From Gyrodactylus bullatarudis (taxonomy: Eukaryota > Platyhelminthes > Monogenea > Gyrodactylidea > Gyrodactylidae): DNA of 64,000 nucleotides. The first letter of the stretch is position 1; the number at the start of each line of letters is the position of its first letter. Positions 1 through 11,044 of the stretch are shown piece by piece. The stretch is from contig SSNU01000027.1 of the NCBI GenBank assembly GCA_012064415.1, positions 1 to 64,000 of the forward strand. Reading direction: 5' to 3'. A program made the translations under genes and the position numbers. The notes under the pieces were generated by a model. The model was not told the DNA's origin. It did not search any database and saw only the letters and a list, made by a program, of their open reading frames with translations.

Positions 1-2045
1 ACTGACCAAAAATCTATATGTATTAAACGTCTGTATTTTTTGGGTCCTTGCATAAGGCCATAATAAATTATTTTAATCTGATAAATTTTGGGTTGCAAAT
101 TTTATTCATCAGTATCCCTACGGCTGGCTTAGGATCAGATAAAAGGTTCAAGAATATTCTTTTGATAAAAAAAATGAATTTTTGGTATCATTTAATTGAC
201 ATATATCACCCTTATAAGAAACCTAAATATACAGATTTTCAATAAATATATGATCTGGATTTCAAGATCCAATCACTTGTGATCTTATGAACTGATTTTC
301 ATGCCCTGACTATCTATGAAATTAGCACTTTTTTACCTTTCAAACTAGCCCATTTGAAGCTCGAGTGAACGCATAATTGATTCACACTTCTTTAATTTGT
401 GATTCAAAACCCTGATTTTGATCGGTCGCTTACGAGTAGACCTACATAAAACAGGTTTTTTTAGAGTGCTTTTTAAGGGAAACTTTTATGTTCTTATGAA
501 AAAGGACCTTCTCTTTTATATACTCAGATGCTTTTGAATTCTCTAAAACCTCTCTGAACCTCGCAATAAACCTCCAAAAACTCAATTTTTCGTACTTGTA
601 AATTTTACCCTTAAAAACGGAAATCTGAAGGCACCAATGAATTCCTTGTAAAATTTTGGTATATTTGTATATATTTCGCGATATATTACGCTCTAATTTC
701 TTCGGACTGGGGTGGCCATCGAGTTTCGGTTCCGACTGTATTAACTAGGTGTACTTGAGGTTTTATTCATGGCAATTTTCCCGAATAGAATCATGTGTTG
801 CTTACAAATATTTCTTTTGCAACATACCTGTGTCTTTCTATCAACCAATCAGTAAGCAGTTTGGATAACATTGCTCAATAAAGTGTTTGCTTGCAGTTAC
901 ACTAATAAAAATATGATCTACTGATATTATTCAAATTTTTCTTTAACTTGAAAAAAGTCCTGTTGTTTAGATAGTCCAAAGCTTTCTCATTGATTGCTTT
1001 TAGCTTGATGAGCTTCTCTGTTATGAGGATGAACATGACTCTTCACTTTGTTAATACTATTTGGTTTTTGGTCTAATTCATCATGAAATTTCTGTGCTAT
1101 CAAAACTAACTTTGTCGAGCGATATAATTTTTCACATAGGAAAATAATTATAATTAAAATAAATAAACAAAATCAGGTCAGTATATACAGGAGAAGACTA
1201 TTATAAATTTTAACTATGGATTTGCTAGATGCTTAATTTTCCCATAAAGTTTACGATTGAATGGTTTAAATAAAATTGATGCGGACTCAGATTACAAGCA
1301 TCTCATCCACTGAAGAAGGTACTCGACTATCTCAGTAAGGAGAAGTCTAGAATGCCTCTATTTCCCACTTTTTCAACATGGTAGATCAAAATTTTTATTG
1401 ATTTCGAAGGTTTTAAGCAAATAAATGCTGATATCTGGGATTAAAATTGGACAAATTACTCGTTATTATGTGTGGGAGAAAGAACTATTAGAAATTTTCA
1501 GTTATCACGAAAGGGAATGATCCAAAATTATAAAGTTTAACATTTTCTTGGAGATGGAAACTTCCTCTCAATTTCTATAGTCAAATTCGAACTCTTTGTC
1601 CAATGATGATCTGAAATACCAGTACCAAATTGCCATAAATCGATAATAAATTCGTTTAAAAAGTTTCAATTTTTTGCTATCATCAGAGCCTCAAAAACGA
1701 CTATTTTTACTAAATTGCACAGGCAGTTGTATGGCTTTAAAAATGATAATTAAATGTTCTAAAATTGCAACTTATACTATTTCAACTTTTAGATGACAAT
1801 TTTTAGTAACTTAAATTCCCATGCCGTTTTTAATTAAAATCCCTACTTCTGATTGGTCCCTGAAATAAGTTTATCGATACAATCAAAAATTGAACGCGGT
1901 GAACGACTTTTAAAAAAGCTGAGAGTTTGGAAAAGCAATATTATTGTCGAAACTCCCGTATTTTGTATCTCCAAAACCAATAGATTTGAAAATCACGTTA
2001 TGCGATACTTTTAATAAAAAATTTCAATAAAATAATTCTTAGTAA
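1..2045. other. No gene recognised
   Basis: AT-rich non-coding DNA. I see no open frame with recognisable protein features. The stretch around 705-740 ends in a GGTTCCGACTGTA motif that recurs near 6110-6124 as GGAACCGACTGTA, so part of it is probably an old dispersed repeat. Confidence 0.5.
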
Positions 2046-2198
2046 TCAAAAAATTTTCACAATTTTGTTTATCTTATTCCAGGAGCATGGAAAGGTATTT
2101 TGAAGCGAAATTTGGTGAGATTTTATTTAAATACTTGAAGATTAGTTTTTTCATATCGATGACTGATTTAAGTAATTTTGCAAAATTTCGTCCAAGTC
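2046..2198. repeat. MITE with GACTTGGACG ends, right-end fragment
   Basis: Right half of a short DNA element. It matches the right ends of the copies at 28601-28945 and 30084-30507, including the block GCATGGAAAGGTATTTTGAA and the terminal CGTCCAAGTC. The left inverted end is missing, so this is a truncated copy. The family shows TA target duplications at other copies, which points to Tc1/mariner-type mobilisation. Confidence 0.7.
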
Positions 2199-5100
2199 TT
2201 CTGGCTATCATACAATCCTGAAGTATGTCGATAAGAAGAGGCCTCCCTATTAGCCAACTATCAGCTTTATCTAGAACTGCCGAGGAATAATAGTCTCTAA
2301 TGAGACTTCTACTGTCATCATAAAGATAAAATTTTTTCTATATCACTGCGAGATTCGAAAATGAATTGTCTTCTTGACTTTTTGGGGGTAAGATAGATCT
2401 TCACGTCGACAGAGCTTTATAAAGAAACATGCGAAATTAGTCTATTGCCTTCATCTATTATAAACTGTATTTATGAATAATTATTATATTCATAGAAATT
2501 TCGAAAGATAGATAAACTTATTATTTTTCCATAATGATAATCGAACACACATGTAAAATTAGGTATGGAAATGATGAAGAGGAAGGATGCTTCAATATAT
2601 TTGACCTTAAAGATGATTAATTTTAATTATTCTAAAAGGATCATCATCCCAATATAATTAAAAATCAATTTGAATTACCCGGAGAACGAGAGGTAAACTG
2701 AACTTGTCCTTTTATTCACTTAATTTAGTTAGTGAATCCAAACGGAAGAAAGGGGGTCTGTCATACGATGACTCAGTAAGAGAAAGTATGACGTAGTTGT
2801 TTACTTTGGTAGATAGAGGCGTCTCTCAATTGTGAAAACGACTTTTCGTAATGATTTTCCAAGAAAATTGAAACGAGTTGAAAAAATCAGAAGCTGGTTT
2901 CAAGTTCAATTACAACTGCTCTAATGCAATATTTTGGAATGATTCAACTTTTGATTCTGCATCAAATGGTGTTTAATTTAATGAGTTTAGATCCAAAATA
3001 GTAAACTCTCAAACTTAGAAAATCATTCTGGTAATAGAAAGCTAGACATACAGTAGCACGCGAAACCATCGGGACAAGGTTCAATTTTACGATTTCTTGA
3101 ATGAAGTGTTAACCAATCATCTGTAGATGAAGTATTCAAATTTTCAACAAATTTGAAATTGAAGTAAGAAAGATAGAAGCTCTCAAATTGGATTAACTTG
3201 GGATTAAAAATCCTATCATTAATCATTAATAAAGGGTTCTGTTCTTAGGAAGTTCGCTGTTTCATATTTTCCTTCGAAAACTCAAATTTTGCTTCTCTAA
3301 ATTCTCATCAACACTACACTGGGTCACAATTTTCTCCATTTAAGCCTTAGTTTACCACTCAAGAAGTCGATTGATATCAAAATTTATCTGAGACGTGCTA
3401 TTATATTTTAAAAAATACATTTCATTTAAAACGTTTTCTTGATTCGATTTTGAATCCTGAACTAGTTCTAAATTTGTAACATACGATGGACAAAACATCA
3501 AATGTAAATTAATCTAGGATTTATGCCGGATAAGCTCTAGGCAAGTTCACGTGTTTATCTTTACCAGTTCTTCCATGTTTTAGCCCTTTCTAAAACTTAA
3601 GAGTGTGCGAAATCCTGCTATGTAACCAAAGAATCTAATGAATTTTGCACAGCTTTGATAACTGGTTTGATTATGAGGAAATGCATTGTTCTAAATAGTG
3701 AAATAGTGAGAATTGGTGATAGAAATTTATTATCTTTCCATCAAATAGAGCCTAGAGCTGTACATTTAAGTTTACTTCTCTTTAGGACAAATTTGAGCAG
3801 TTCCCAGATTTCTCATTACAGAAAATTAAATAGTAGTAAGTGAAACTAAAATCAAGGTAACAGATATATTATTGATGTTATGGAATAGATTAAACTCTTT
3901 TTTTACAGATTATTTTTATTGCAAATTGGTTATTCAATAAATAACTGACTAAAAAATTGTTTAGATTTGTCTGAAAATTCAGACATACTTTACACCTTGG
4001 AAATAAATTCATCCATTAGTTTTATGTTATTGAATAATAAAACTACAGTCACAATTTATCCAATTTGGTCATCACTAGGACAGTAGTTTTGCTATAATTT
4101 GAATATGATAAATAAAATTTCAAAATTAGATTAGACAGAATCTTCCTTTCTTCTCTGGACTTTCTGATTATTAGGGCCTCAAAGGATTCCAAAGGATTCT
4201 GTTAGACCCCGAATCGAGCATGTCATTATTGAATAAATTTTGATCTTACTACTTATAAGTAGTCTATACCTATATGATTATTAAGTCATAAAGTCTAAAA
4301 TCGGCAAATCTGTAGAGCATTTGCCCCCTCTTGTTTTGCAGTAATTTTTCTGAGTGACAAAGAGACTAAGAGCTTTTTAACATCATTGAAATGAAAACGA
4401 ATCCCTTACGGTGAGTTTTCATGTCATCGATAATAGAAAGACCAACACGATTCAAAGTAAACTTAGAGAGAAATAAGAGGGGGCAACTGTTCTCTAATTT
4501 AACCCTAAAATCTTAATTTAAAGTCACATTTTTTTACGTTTTGAGGCCCTACTGATAAATGAGAATAATTTTTGCAATTAAAATATGAGATGCCTTGTTT
4601 TTTGCGAACTCATTTCCAGTACATATCAGATTTTATTTCGAATAAAATACTTGATTCTTATTGGTTGATTCATCTTTGCTTTCTTTTTTCGAGAAATATG
4701 ATCCCTGAGTCTCTGCCCTAGTCATCATAGATCTTTTAGTCTAGTGATCTCTTAATTAGATCAAAAGTTGAAAAAATACATTTTCAAAATTCAAAAAGTG
4801 ATCAAATTTCAAAATAATCTGAATATAAGTTTGGTTTTATAAATATGCAACTACCTAATATTTGTGTTTTCTTAAATAGACAGAGAACAGTCTGAAACAT
4901 TGTGTCTGAAATTAGCAAAGTTAATAATCAGAATATCATCCCTTGATCAAATCTTGAAAAGCTTCTCTTACCTTTTTTTAGTGGTAAGACATTTTAAGAA
5001 TTTAGTTTTCATTCTTCCCCTAATTGGTGGTCTCAGTTTCTTCCTTATTGACATGAAATGATAATTGAAAAGAAAAATTTAGCGGAAATAAATAGACTCA

Positions 5101-5473
5101 TGGAAAACAAACAAAGATAGAATAGGAACCATCAATCAAACGGTTAAAGTATTATAACCATAGGATCATCTGTCTTCCAATTATGAAGAGAAAAATATTT
5201 TTGATTGTCCATCATCAAGCCTAAGATTACATGACAATGTTTTCCCAATTTCTCCTAATCTCCCTTCATGAGTTGGTTTTTCTTTCACCGATATACCCCA
5301 AGTTTTAGATTAAAAAGAGATATCGAACATTTTTCATTCATTAAAATTTCTGATATGGATCAACACATCAAATGATAAATTTGACCAAGTATTTTTTGAT
5401 TTTTTAAAAAGAGATCAATTGATCTGAAAAATATCTCAAATGAAAGAGCATTTAAAATAAGATATGCTAAAGT
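2199..5473. other. No gene recognised
   Basis: AT-rich sequence with only short open frames. None has a recognisable domain, a codon bias or a splice structure I can defend. Confidence 0.45.
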
Positions 5474-5933
5474 TAGTTAATATGAAGATGAGAATTTATG
5501 ATTTTTACAAAATTCTTAATTTTTTGGAATCTAGATCAAAAGTCCCTCTTTCACGTTACGGAGAAAAAAAGTGGCGCCAAAATCCCCTTTTTTGAACTTT
5601 GAGTTAAAATTTTTTGTTGATTTCAATGTGATAGAGTGATCAAAATATGAGTTCAAGATCACAATAAGACAAAAAAAACGCTCATTCGTCATTTTTTAAG
5701 GATCTTAAAATATCAAATTTCATCGACTTTCAGGTAGGGAAAATAATCTAAAACTCAAAATTTATTTTTAAAGCGATTATTTTTAAAAAATTGATTTTTT
5801 CTAATTTTTTTCTCCGTATCGTGAAAGAGGGCCTCATGATCTAGATTCCAAAAAATCTTGATCGAATTCGTTTGCTTGATGAAAAAATTAAGAATTTTGT
5901 AAAAATCATAAATTCCCCTCTTCATATTAACTA
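5474..5933. repeat. Foldback MITE, TTGATATGAAG family
   Basis: About 460 bp with long inverted halves. The left end reads TTAATATGAAGATGAGAATT and the right end is its approximate reverse complement finishing TTCATATTAACTA. Internal blocks such as CTAGATTCCAAAAAATCTTG recur in the copies at 7608-7854, 26434-26960 and 27072-27184. Non-autonomous, with no coding capacity. Confidence 0.7.
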
Positions 5934-6664
5934 GGTGTAGATACCATTTTCTTATTATATTCTTGCAGCATGAACCCAAAAATCTATGTATCAAATTTCC
6001 TATGTCTAAACGAGTGGATGGAATGAAATTTATACCGCACCAATGAAATCTACGATAAAAATAGTCATATTTCGTACTCCTTGCCCCGGAATCAAATGTT
6101 CACTCAGTTTTGGAACCGACTGTACCTGTCAGGAATTCATAATCTTTACAAAAATCTCATATTTCCATTAATGTTTATTTAATTTGAATTTGATTAGTTT
6201 AAAGAAATGGTAAATTTCGTGCACTAAGCAAGCATATATATATCATGCCAATGAATAACTGTATTGCTTTCGCTTTTTCTCCCTCTATCCTTTCTAGTGC
6301 TGGTAACAGATTTTGTTCAAAGTTTACATTGTACTAAAAAATTAGTTGCAACTGTAGAAAGCAGACTTTTTTCCGTTCTTAATTAGAGAATGCCTATTTT
6401 ATACCAGCTAGGATTATTTATTTTTATGGATCTCATCTTTATACAGCTACAGTATAGTTGATATGATACTACTTTTACCTAATTTTCCTCTGGATTAAGA
6501 GGAACATGAACATTTTTTTAAATTCCCAAATAAGCCCATAATTTGTTGGAATGAAAAAAAATTCAGACCACTTTTTGAAGCAATAAAATCAACAATAGAC
6601 AAAATTTGGTCCTAGAAATAGAACCATCTGAGTTCAATCGCCAAATTCGAGCTCACAATCATAT

Positions 6665-6943
6665 TTGTCAAATAACTTTATAATTTTGAACCAAGTAGTT
6701 CTTCAGGGAGCTGTTCAGCATAGATTGACCATAACGTTGTTCGCTTGCTACCTGACTATGTTGTCTTCTGGCTTGTATTGGTCTATCTTAAGAAATACTA
6801 CACCTTTCTCTCCGCTTTCTTTTTCTACAGATAGAGCAATACAAGCTACAAGAAGACAACATAGTCAGGTAGCAAGCGAACAACGTTATAGTCAATTTAT
6901 AATTTCATTATGCTACGTAAAAATAAAAAAGAATTTGAATTAA
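6665..6943 (+). pseudogene. Coding-like fragment, repeat family shared with 27478-27762
   Basis: Unrecognised open frame of 92 codons from an alternative start. Its middle shares a conserved string with the open frame at 27478-27762: LRNT-P-SP-SF-TDR-IQA followed by QHSQ-ASEQRYSQ, where dashes mark varying residues. Conservation at protein level in two places suggests both descend from one coding sequence, either an unknown gene or part of a mobile element. The inverted repeat at 6725-6895 disrupts it here. I assign no function. Confidence 0.35.
6725..6895. repeat. Inverted repeat overlapping a coding-like block
   Basis: Imperfect inverted repeat with arms at 6725-6788 and 6829-6895 and a loop of about 40 bp. 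The right arm, read on the plus strand, encodes a stretch related to one at 27640-27745 (see the pseudogene entry at 6665). The arm pair is long enough to form a strong RNA hairpin if transcribed. Confidence 0.65.
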
Positions 6944-7607
6944 CTTGGGTCACAATAATGATAACAATAGACAAAATTTTGTTTTTGAATAAAGAAACTA
7001 CTGTAGATTTATGACGTGTTATCAACGATATACGAGGGATATATCAAAGAATCATTAAAGTTGTAAAAATAATGACCAAAATTAATTATTTCCTTTAGTC
7101 GGTCACAATTAATAAATGTGAATTAATCGATTATTTTGAAGGCTTACAATATTTACCACGAAAACTTAAATTTGATAACAGATGAGATGTATTAGTTTAG
7201 AATTGTATTGATTTTCCAATACTCAAAATATATATTCAGTTGATTCTATCGACAGGCAAAACTATAAATCTTTTTTCACTTTGATGTATTGAATATACAA
7301 TTGTGTGCATCATTTTCTATATCAACTTTGTAATTTTACCCTCCAAGCAGTTATAATTATAATTAATAATATGTTTTTTCTATACAATTAACCTACTAGC
7401 AAAGTGTGGTCACTGGTAATTACTATATCCATGTGAACTCTAACTTAGATTTAATTAGATTTCATGCTGGAAAAATTTACTGCTTTAATAGATTATTTAT
7501 AATAATATCTCTAATAACAATGGTGGTACTATTGGAAGCCAGCGAAGCATCGGATTCCGGACTAATGTCTGAACAAGATATTGAACTAGAAATTACGAAA
7601 TTGATCA

Positions 7608-7854
7608 GTCTCTCACATTGAAATCAACAAAAATTTTCAACTCAAAGTTCAAAAAAAATGGAAATTTGGCGTTGCTTCAAGATTTCAAATTTGCCGTATT
7701 TTCCTTAAAAATTGATTTTTTCTAAATTTTTTTTCTCCGTACCGTGAAAGAGAGCCTCATGATCTAGATTCCAAAAAATCTTGATCAATTTCGATTTGTT
7801 GATGAAAAAATAAGAATTTTTTAAAAATCATAAATTCCCATCTTCATATTAACT
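7608..7854. repeat. Half copy of TTGATATGAAG-family MITE
   Basis: Matches the right arm of the palindromic copy at 26434-26960, from the central block ATTGAAATCAACAAAAATTT to the terminal CTTCATATTAACTAGGTGTA. The left arm is absent. Confidence 0.65.
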
Positions 7855-8488
7855 AGGTGTAGATATCTAATATGGAATTTTTAAAAATTAATCAAGCCAA
7901 AATATTTTGAATTCCCACGTTTGATCTCTGGATTTCTGTTGATTTCAGGCAATAGAAGCCCTTTCCTAGAATTTCATACTGAAATATTATTCCTGGTTAA
8001 AACTAGATTGTTTTAAAGTTGGATGCTTCCAAATTTTAATTTTTAATCAATATTGAGACAAGTCGTATTCCTAATTTTCCTAAACGATTCCTAAAAAGGG
8101 GAGAAGTGCTTAAGTTAGTTATCAGCATTAAAAATGTCCATATCAACTAGGTTTAGTTTATTGGAATCAAAAAAAAAGTTGGCGTAATAAAAGAATGCTT
8201 TTATATGTACAAAAAATCAAGTAAACTTTCCTTGCGAAATCAGGGTTTATATAATTTTTTACATGTTATACAGGTACAACTCTTGTTGTTTTAATGGAAA
8301 TGTTCAATATTCTGATTGAAATTACATTCGTATATAAATTTAATAAGTTGGACGTTATTCCTTTTATTCTCAAGAATGTAAATTAATAATATGGTATATG
8401 CAGAAAGTTGGTCTGAAATAAATAATAATAATAATTTGGAATGAATATTGCAATTTGAAATATTGAGCAGATGTGGGAAAAGTATACA

Positions 8489-11044
8489 CTAGTCAACAGA
8501 AGAGTGCTCAGAATCATATGGATCGTCAAGTTTGTGCTTTGAGCCAGCTCTAACCAGAGAACTAATATTTGAGATAGACTGTCTTGAGCTCATCGACTTG
8601 AGGGACTTTTCCTTGATAATAATTTCTGTGCCAATTAGGCAATTCTTGTAGTCTTCACCTTCATTTAGTCTGGTGCTACTTTGAGAGAGAATCTTTTTAC
8701 TATTCCACAAGGTATCACTTTCAACAGGATACAGGTTTGGTTTGATATTTATATTTGTAATTGAACTACGCAGGCGTAATAGGGAACTTGATGAGCTATT
8801 CAGGTTTTTACCAGTGCTGTTATTATTATTATTATTAAGATTAGCTAATGAAATTTGGCTATGTTTTGAAAGACGATCTAAATAAAATTCATAATCTTTT
8901 TCTGACTTTCGATCAGCAAAACTATTAGTTGAGTCTGTAATAGATGACGCTGTCCTATTACTGTTAATAGATGAATGGGAAGAAAATTCTTGACAACTGG
9001 AGCTTGATAACTCCACGATTGATTTGAAAATAACTCCATTCTTTGTTTTTCGTGTATCATCAATGAATGAGCTCGCAATTTTTGCCCGATTTCTCGTTGG
9101 TAGCGTACTTGAAGAGCTAACACTATTGATAGATTTTGGCGATTTTAGTGATGATTTGAGTTTTAATTCTTCCTTTGGATGTCCTGAGTCCTTATTGCCA
9201 TGGACAGGACAAGTTTTTTTAGGAGAAATTGTTGACTCTCTATTAATGGAAGCAGAATCGGTTGAGCTTCTGGTTTTAACACCATGCAACGGGCACGAAG
9301 CTTTCAATGAATACGGATTATTGACAGTAGCATAAATGGAATTTTTCAGTGTAGCTGAATCAGTTGGAAGAGGCTTAGGGGTTATGAGATCATTCTTGGG
9401 ATTTGAAGTTAATAGCGTGGGCAGTATTTGAGGACTTTTAGAATCAATTGAATCTGAGTTTAGGAATATTCTCGGCTCGGGACCATCACAAGAAACATAG
9501 AGACAATCATTTAGGTTACTTCCATCAATTTTTCGACCTAGTATCATATTCTTTGGTGACATTGTTGGACTTAGAATGTCGAATTTTCCTTCATTTATTA
9601 TAGTTGCACCTGTTTTATCTGCAGTAATTAGACTATCAGATTCTTTTGGCATAGTAGCAGTGTCCTCTTGTTTACGATAACAATGACCTTTGCCCAACTC
9701 AAAGCAAAACTTTTTGTGTGACTTAAATGGATTCGGGACTGTGCAAATTTGTTTGAAACGAATCAAAAATATAACCACAGTTGATATTGCCAGACAAATC
9801 AATAAAATACTGATGATCAACGTTGTCACTAAAACAGTCTGGTTACTATAAAATGAGGGGTACAAGTGTGATTTTATCGAGGCGTTAAAATCAGCAAATA
9901 CAATGCCAAAATCATTTTTGAATTCACATCGATACACGCCAGCATCAGGGTTTTCAAACTGGGAAATATTCAAAATGGTTCTGAATGAGTCTGCAAATTG
10001 ATGATTTTGAATTTGATATTTCTGTTTGATCTCATTGATTTTTTCCTCGTTCCGATACCAAACCATAGTCCCATTGGTATCTGAGGTGATATTACAAAAC
10101 AGAGAAACTTCACTAAAGGGTTGAACTAGCAACGCTGTCGACTCAGTATTCATAATAGGCAGGCATCCGAAATTATTTTCTTCTAATACTCCACTAAAAT
10201 CATATTCATCAGGACCGATGAATGCGTATTTTCCCTTGAAGCGTTCAGGCTCATGGCATGTAGCCGGATAGATAAACTTTGATCGGAAACCATCCTTATT
10301 CACATGATGGGTCATGAGTTTGTGATTCTTTAGAACCAATCTTTTCAACCAAAGCAATTTGCAATCACACCTGAGTGGATTACCCTCCACGAGTAATTGT
10401 TCAAGACTTTTCATATCCATTACTTCAGCTTCAAAGTTTAGAGTCTTCAACCCCGTGTAGCTAAGGTCTAATACTTTAAGATTAGTCAAGCTAGAAAAGA
10501 CTTTTGGTGTAATATTCAATGGATCCATACTTTTAACGTGTGACAAATTTAAATATTCCAAGCTGTCTTTATACCTTAGACCTTCGAAATTGTTCCATTT
10601 TATGGTTCCAAGTGGATTTTCTGATAAATCGATTTTCTTGATGCTTGTCAAGGAACGAAATAAGTTCTCTGGAAGTCCCATTAACCCAAAGGTAAGGGAA
10701 TTATTTCTCAAATTCAAAACTTCAAGATTCTTCAACGATGTAAAAGCATTGACGTGAATCCTTTCCACGTTGCTCGATTCGATTGTTAACGACTGGAGGT
10801 TCGTTAGCTTTATAAAATCATCTTCAGAAATAAAATTTATTGAGTGATCTCGGAGTGTTAGATGATTTGTCTCTGGCGGAATATCTTTTGGTATTGCTGT
10901 CTTGAAATTATTCTTTCCCTCGCATAAGACATGCTTACGCGAATCGACCTCATACTCCACACAGTCCAGCGAGTTTACATTTGTTTGAAATATTCCTATA
11001 AAAATGCTAATAAATAATCCATAGTATTCCAATTTGTAAGTCAT
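8489..11044 (-). CDS. LRR-Ig transmembrane receptor, Kekkon-like
   Basis: Intact single-exon ORF of 851 residues. A hydrophobic signal peptide covers about 1-25. A short LRR N-cap follows (Cys28, Cys41), then about six leucine-rich repeats over 55-220 and an LRR C-cap with Cys226, Cys228, Cys263 and Cys294. A C2-type Ig domain has Cys317, Trp329, the DAGVYRC motif and Cys373. One membrane segment lies at about 404-428. The cytoplasmic tail of about 420 residues is rich in Ser, Asn and Lys, with an Asn run near 737-742 and two CP-x-HG motifs at 584-588 and 612-616. LRR plus one Ig plus one membrane span is the layout of Kekkon and related adhesion or signalling receptors at the cell surface. 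The tail has no domain I know. Start chosen because the signal peptide follows directly; a TAACCTCAG just upstream could be a 5'-UTR splice acceptor. Assignment to the LRR-Ig class is firm; exact orthology is not. Confidence 0.85.
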   Translation of the reverse strand: MTYKLEYYGLFISIFIGIFQTNVNSLDCVEYEVDSRKHVLCEGKNNFKTAIPKDIPPETNHLTLRDHSINFISEDDFIKLTNLQSLTIESSNVERIHVNAFTSLKNLEVLNLRNNSLTFGLMGLPENLFRSLTSIKKIDLSENPLGTIKWNNFEGLRYKDSLEYLNLSHVKSMDPLNITPKVFSSLTNLKVLDLSYTGLKTLNFEAEVMDMKSLEQLLVEGNPLRCDCKLLWLKRLVLKNHKLMTHHVNKDGFRSKFIYPATCHEPERFKGKYAFIGPDEYDFSGVLEENNFGCLPIMNTESTALLVQPFSEVSLFCNITSDTNGTMVWYRNEEKINEIKQKYQIQNHQFADSFRTILNISQFENPDAGVYRCEFKNDFGIVFADFNASIKSHLYPSFYSNQTVLVTTLIISILLICLAISTVVIFLIRFKQICTVPNPFKSHKKFCFELGKGHCYRKQEDTATMPKESDSLITADKTGATIINEGKFDILSPTMSPKNMILGRKIDGSNLNDCLYVSCDGPEPRIFLNSDSIDSKSPQILPTLLTSNPKNDLITPKPLPTDSATLKNSIYATVNNPYSLKASCPLHGVKTRSSTDSASINRESTISPKKTCPVHGNKDSGHPKEELKLKSSLKSPKSINSVSSSSTLPTRNRAKIASSFIDDTRKTKNGVIFKSIVELSSSSCQEFSSHSSINSNRTASSITDSTNSFADRKSEKDYEFYLDRLSKHSQISLANLNNNNNNSTGKNLNSSSSSLLRLRSSITNINIKPNLYPVESDTLWNSKKILSQSSTRLNEGEDYKNCLIGTEIIIKEKSLKSMSSRQSISNISSLVRAGSKHKLDDPYDSEHSSVD

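Noticed and set aside
8878..9335. ORFs at 8878-9123 (-) and 9024-9335 (+)
   Set aside because: Shadows of the LRR-Ig coding frame in other phases.
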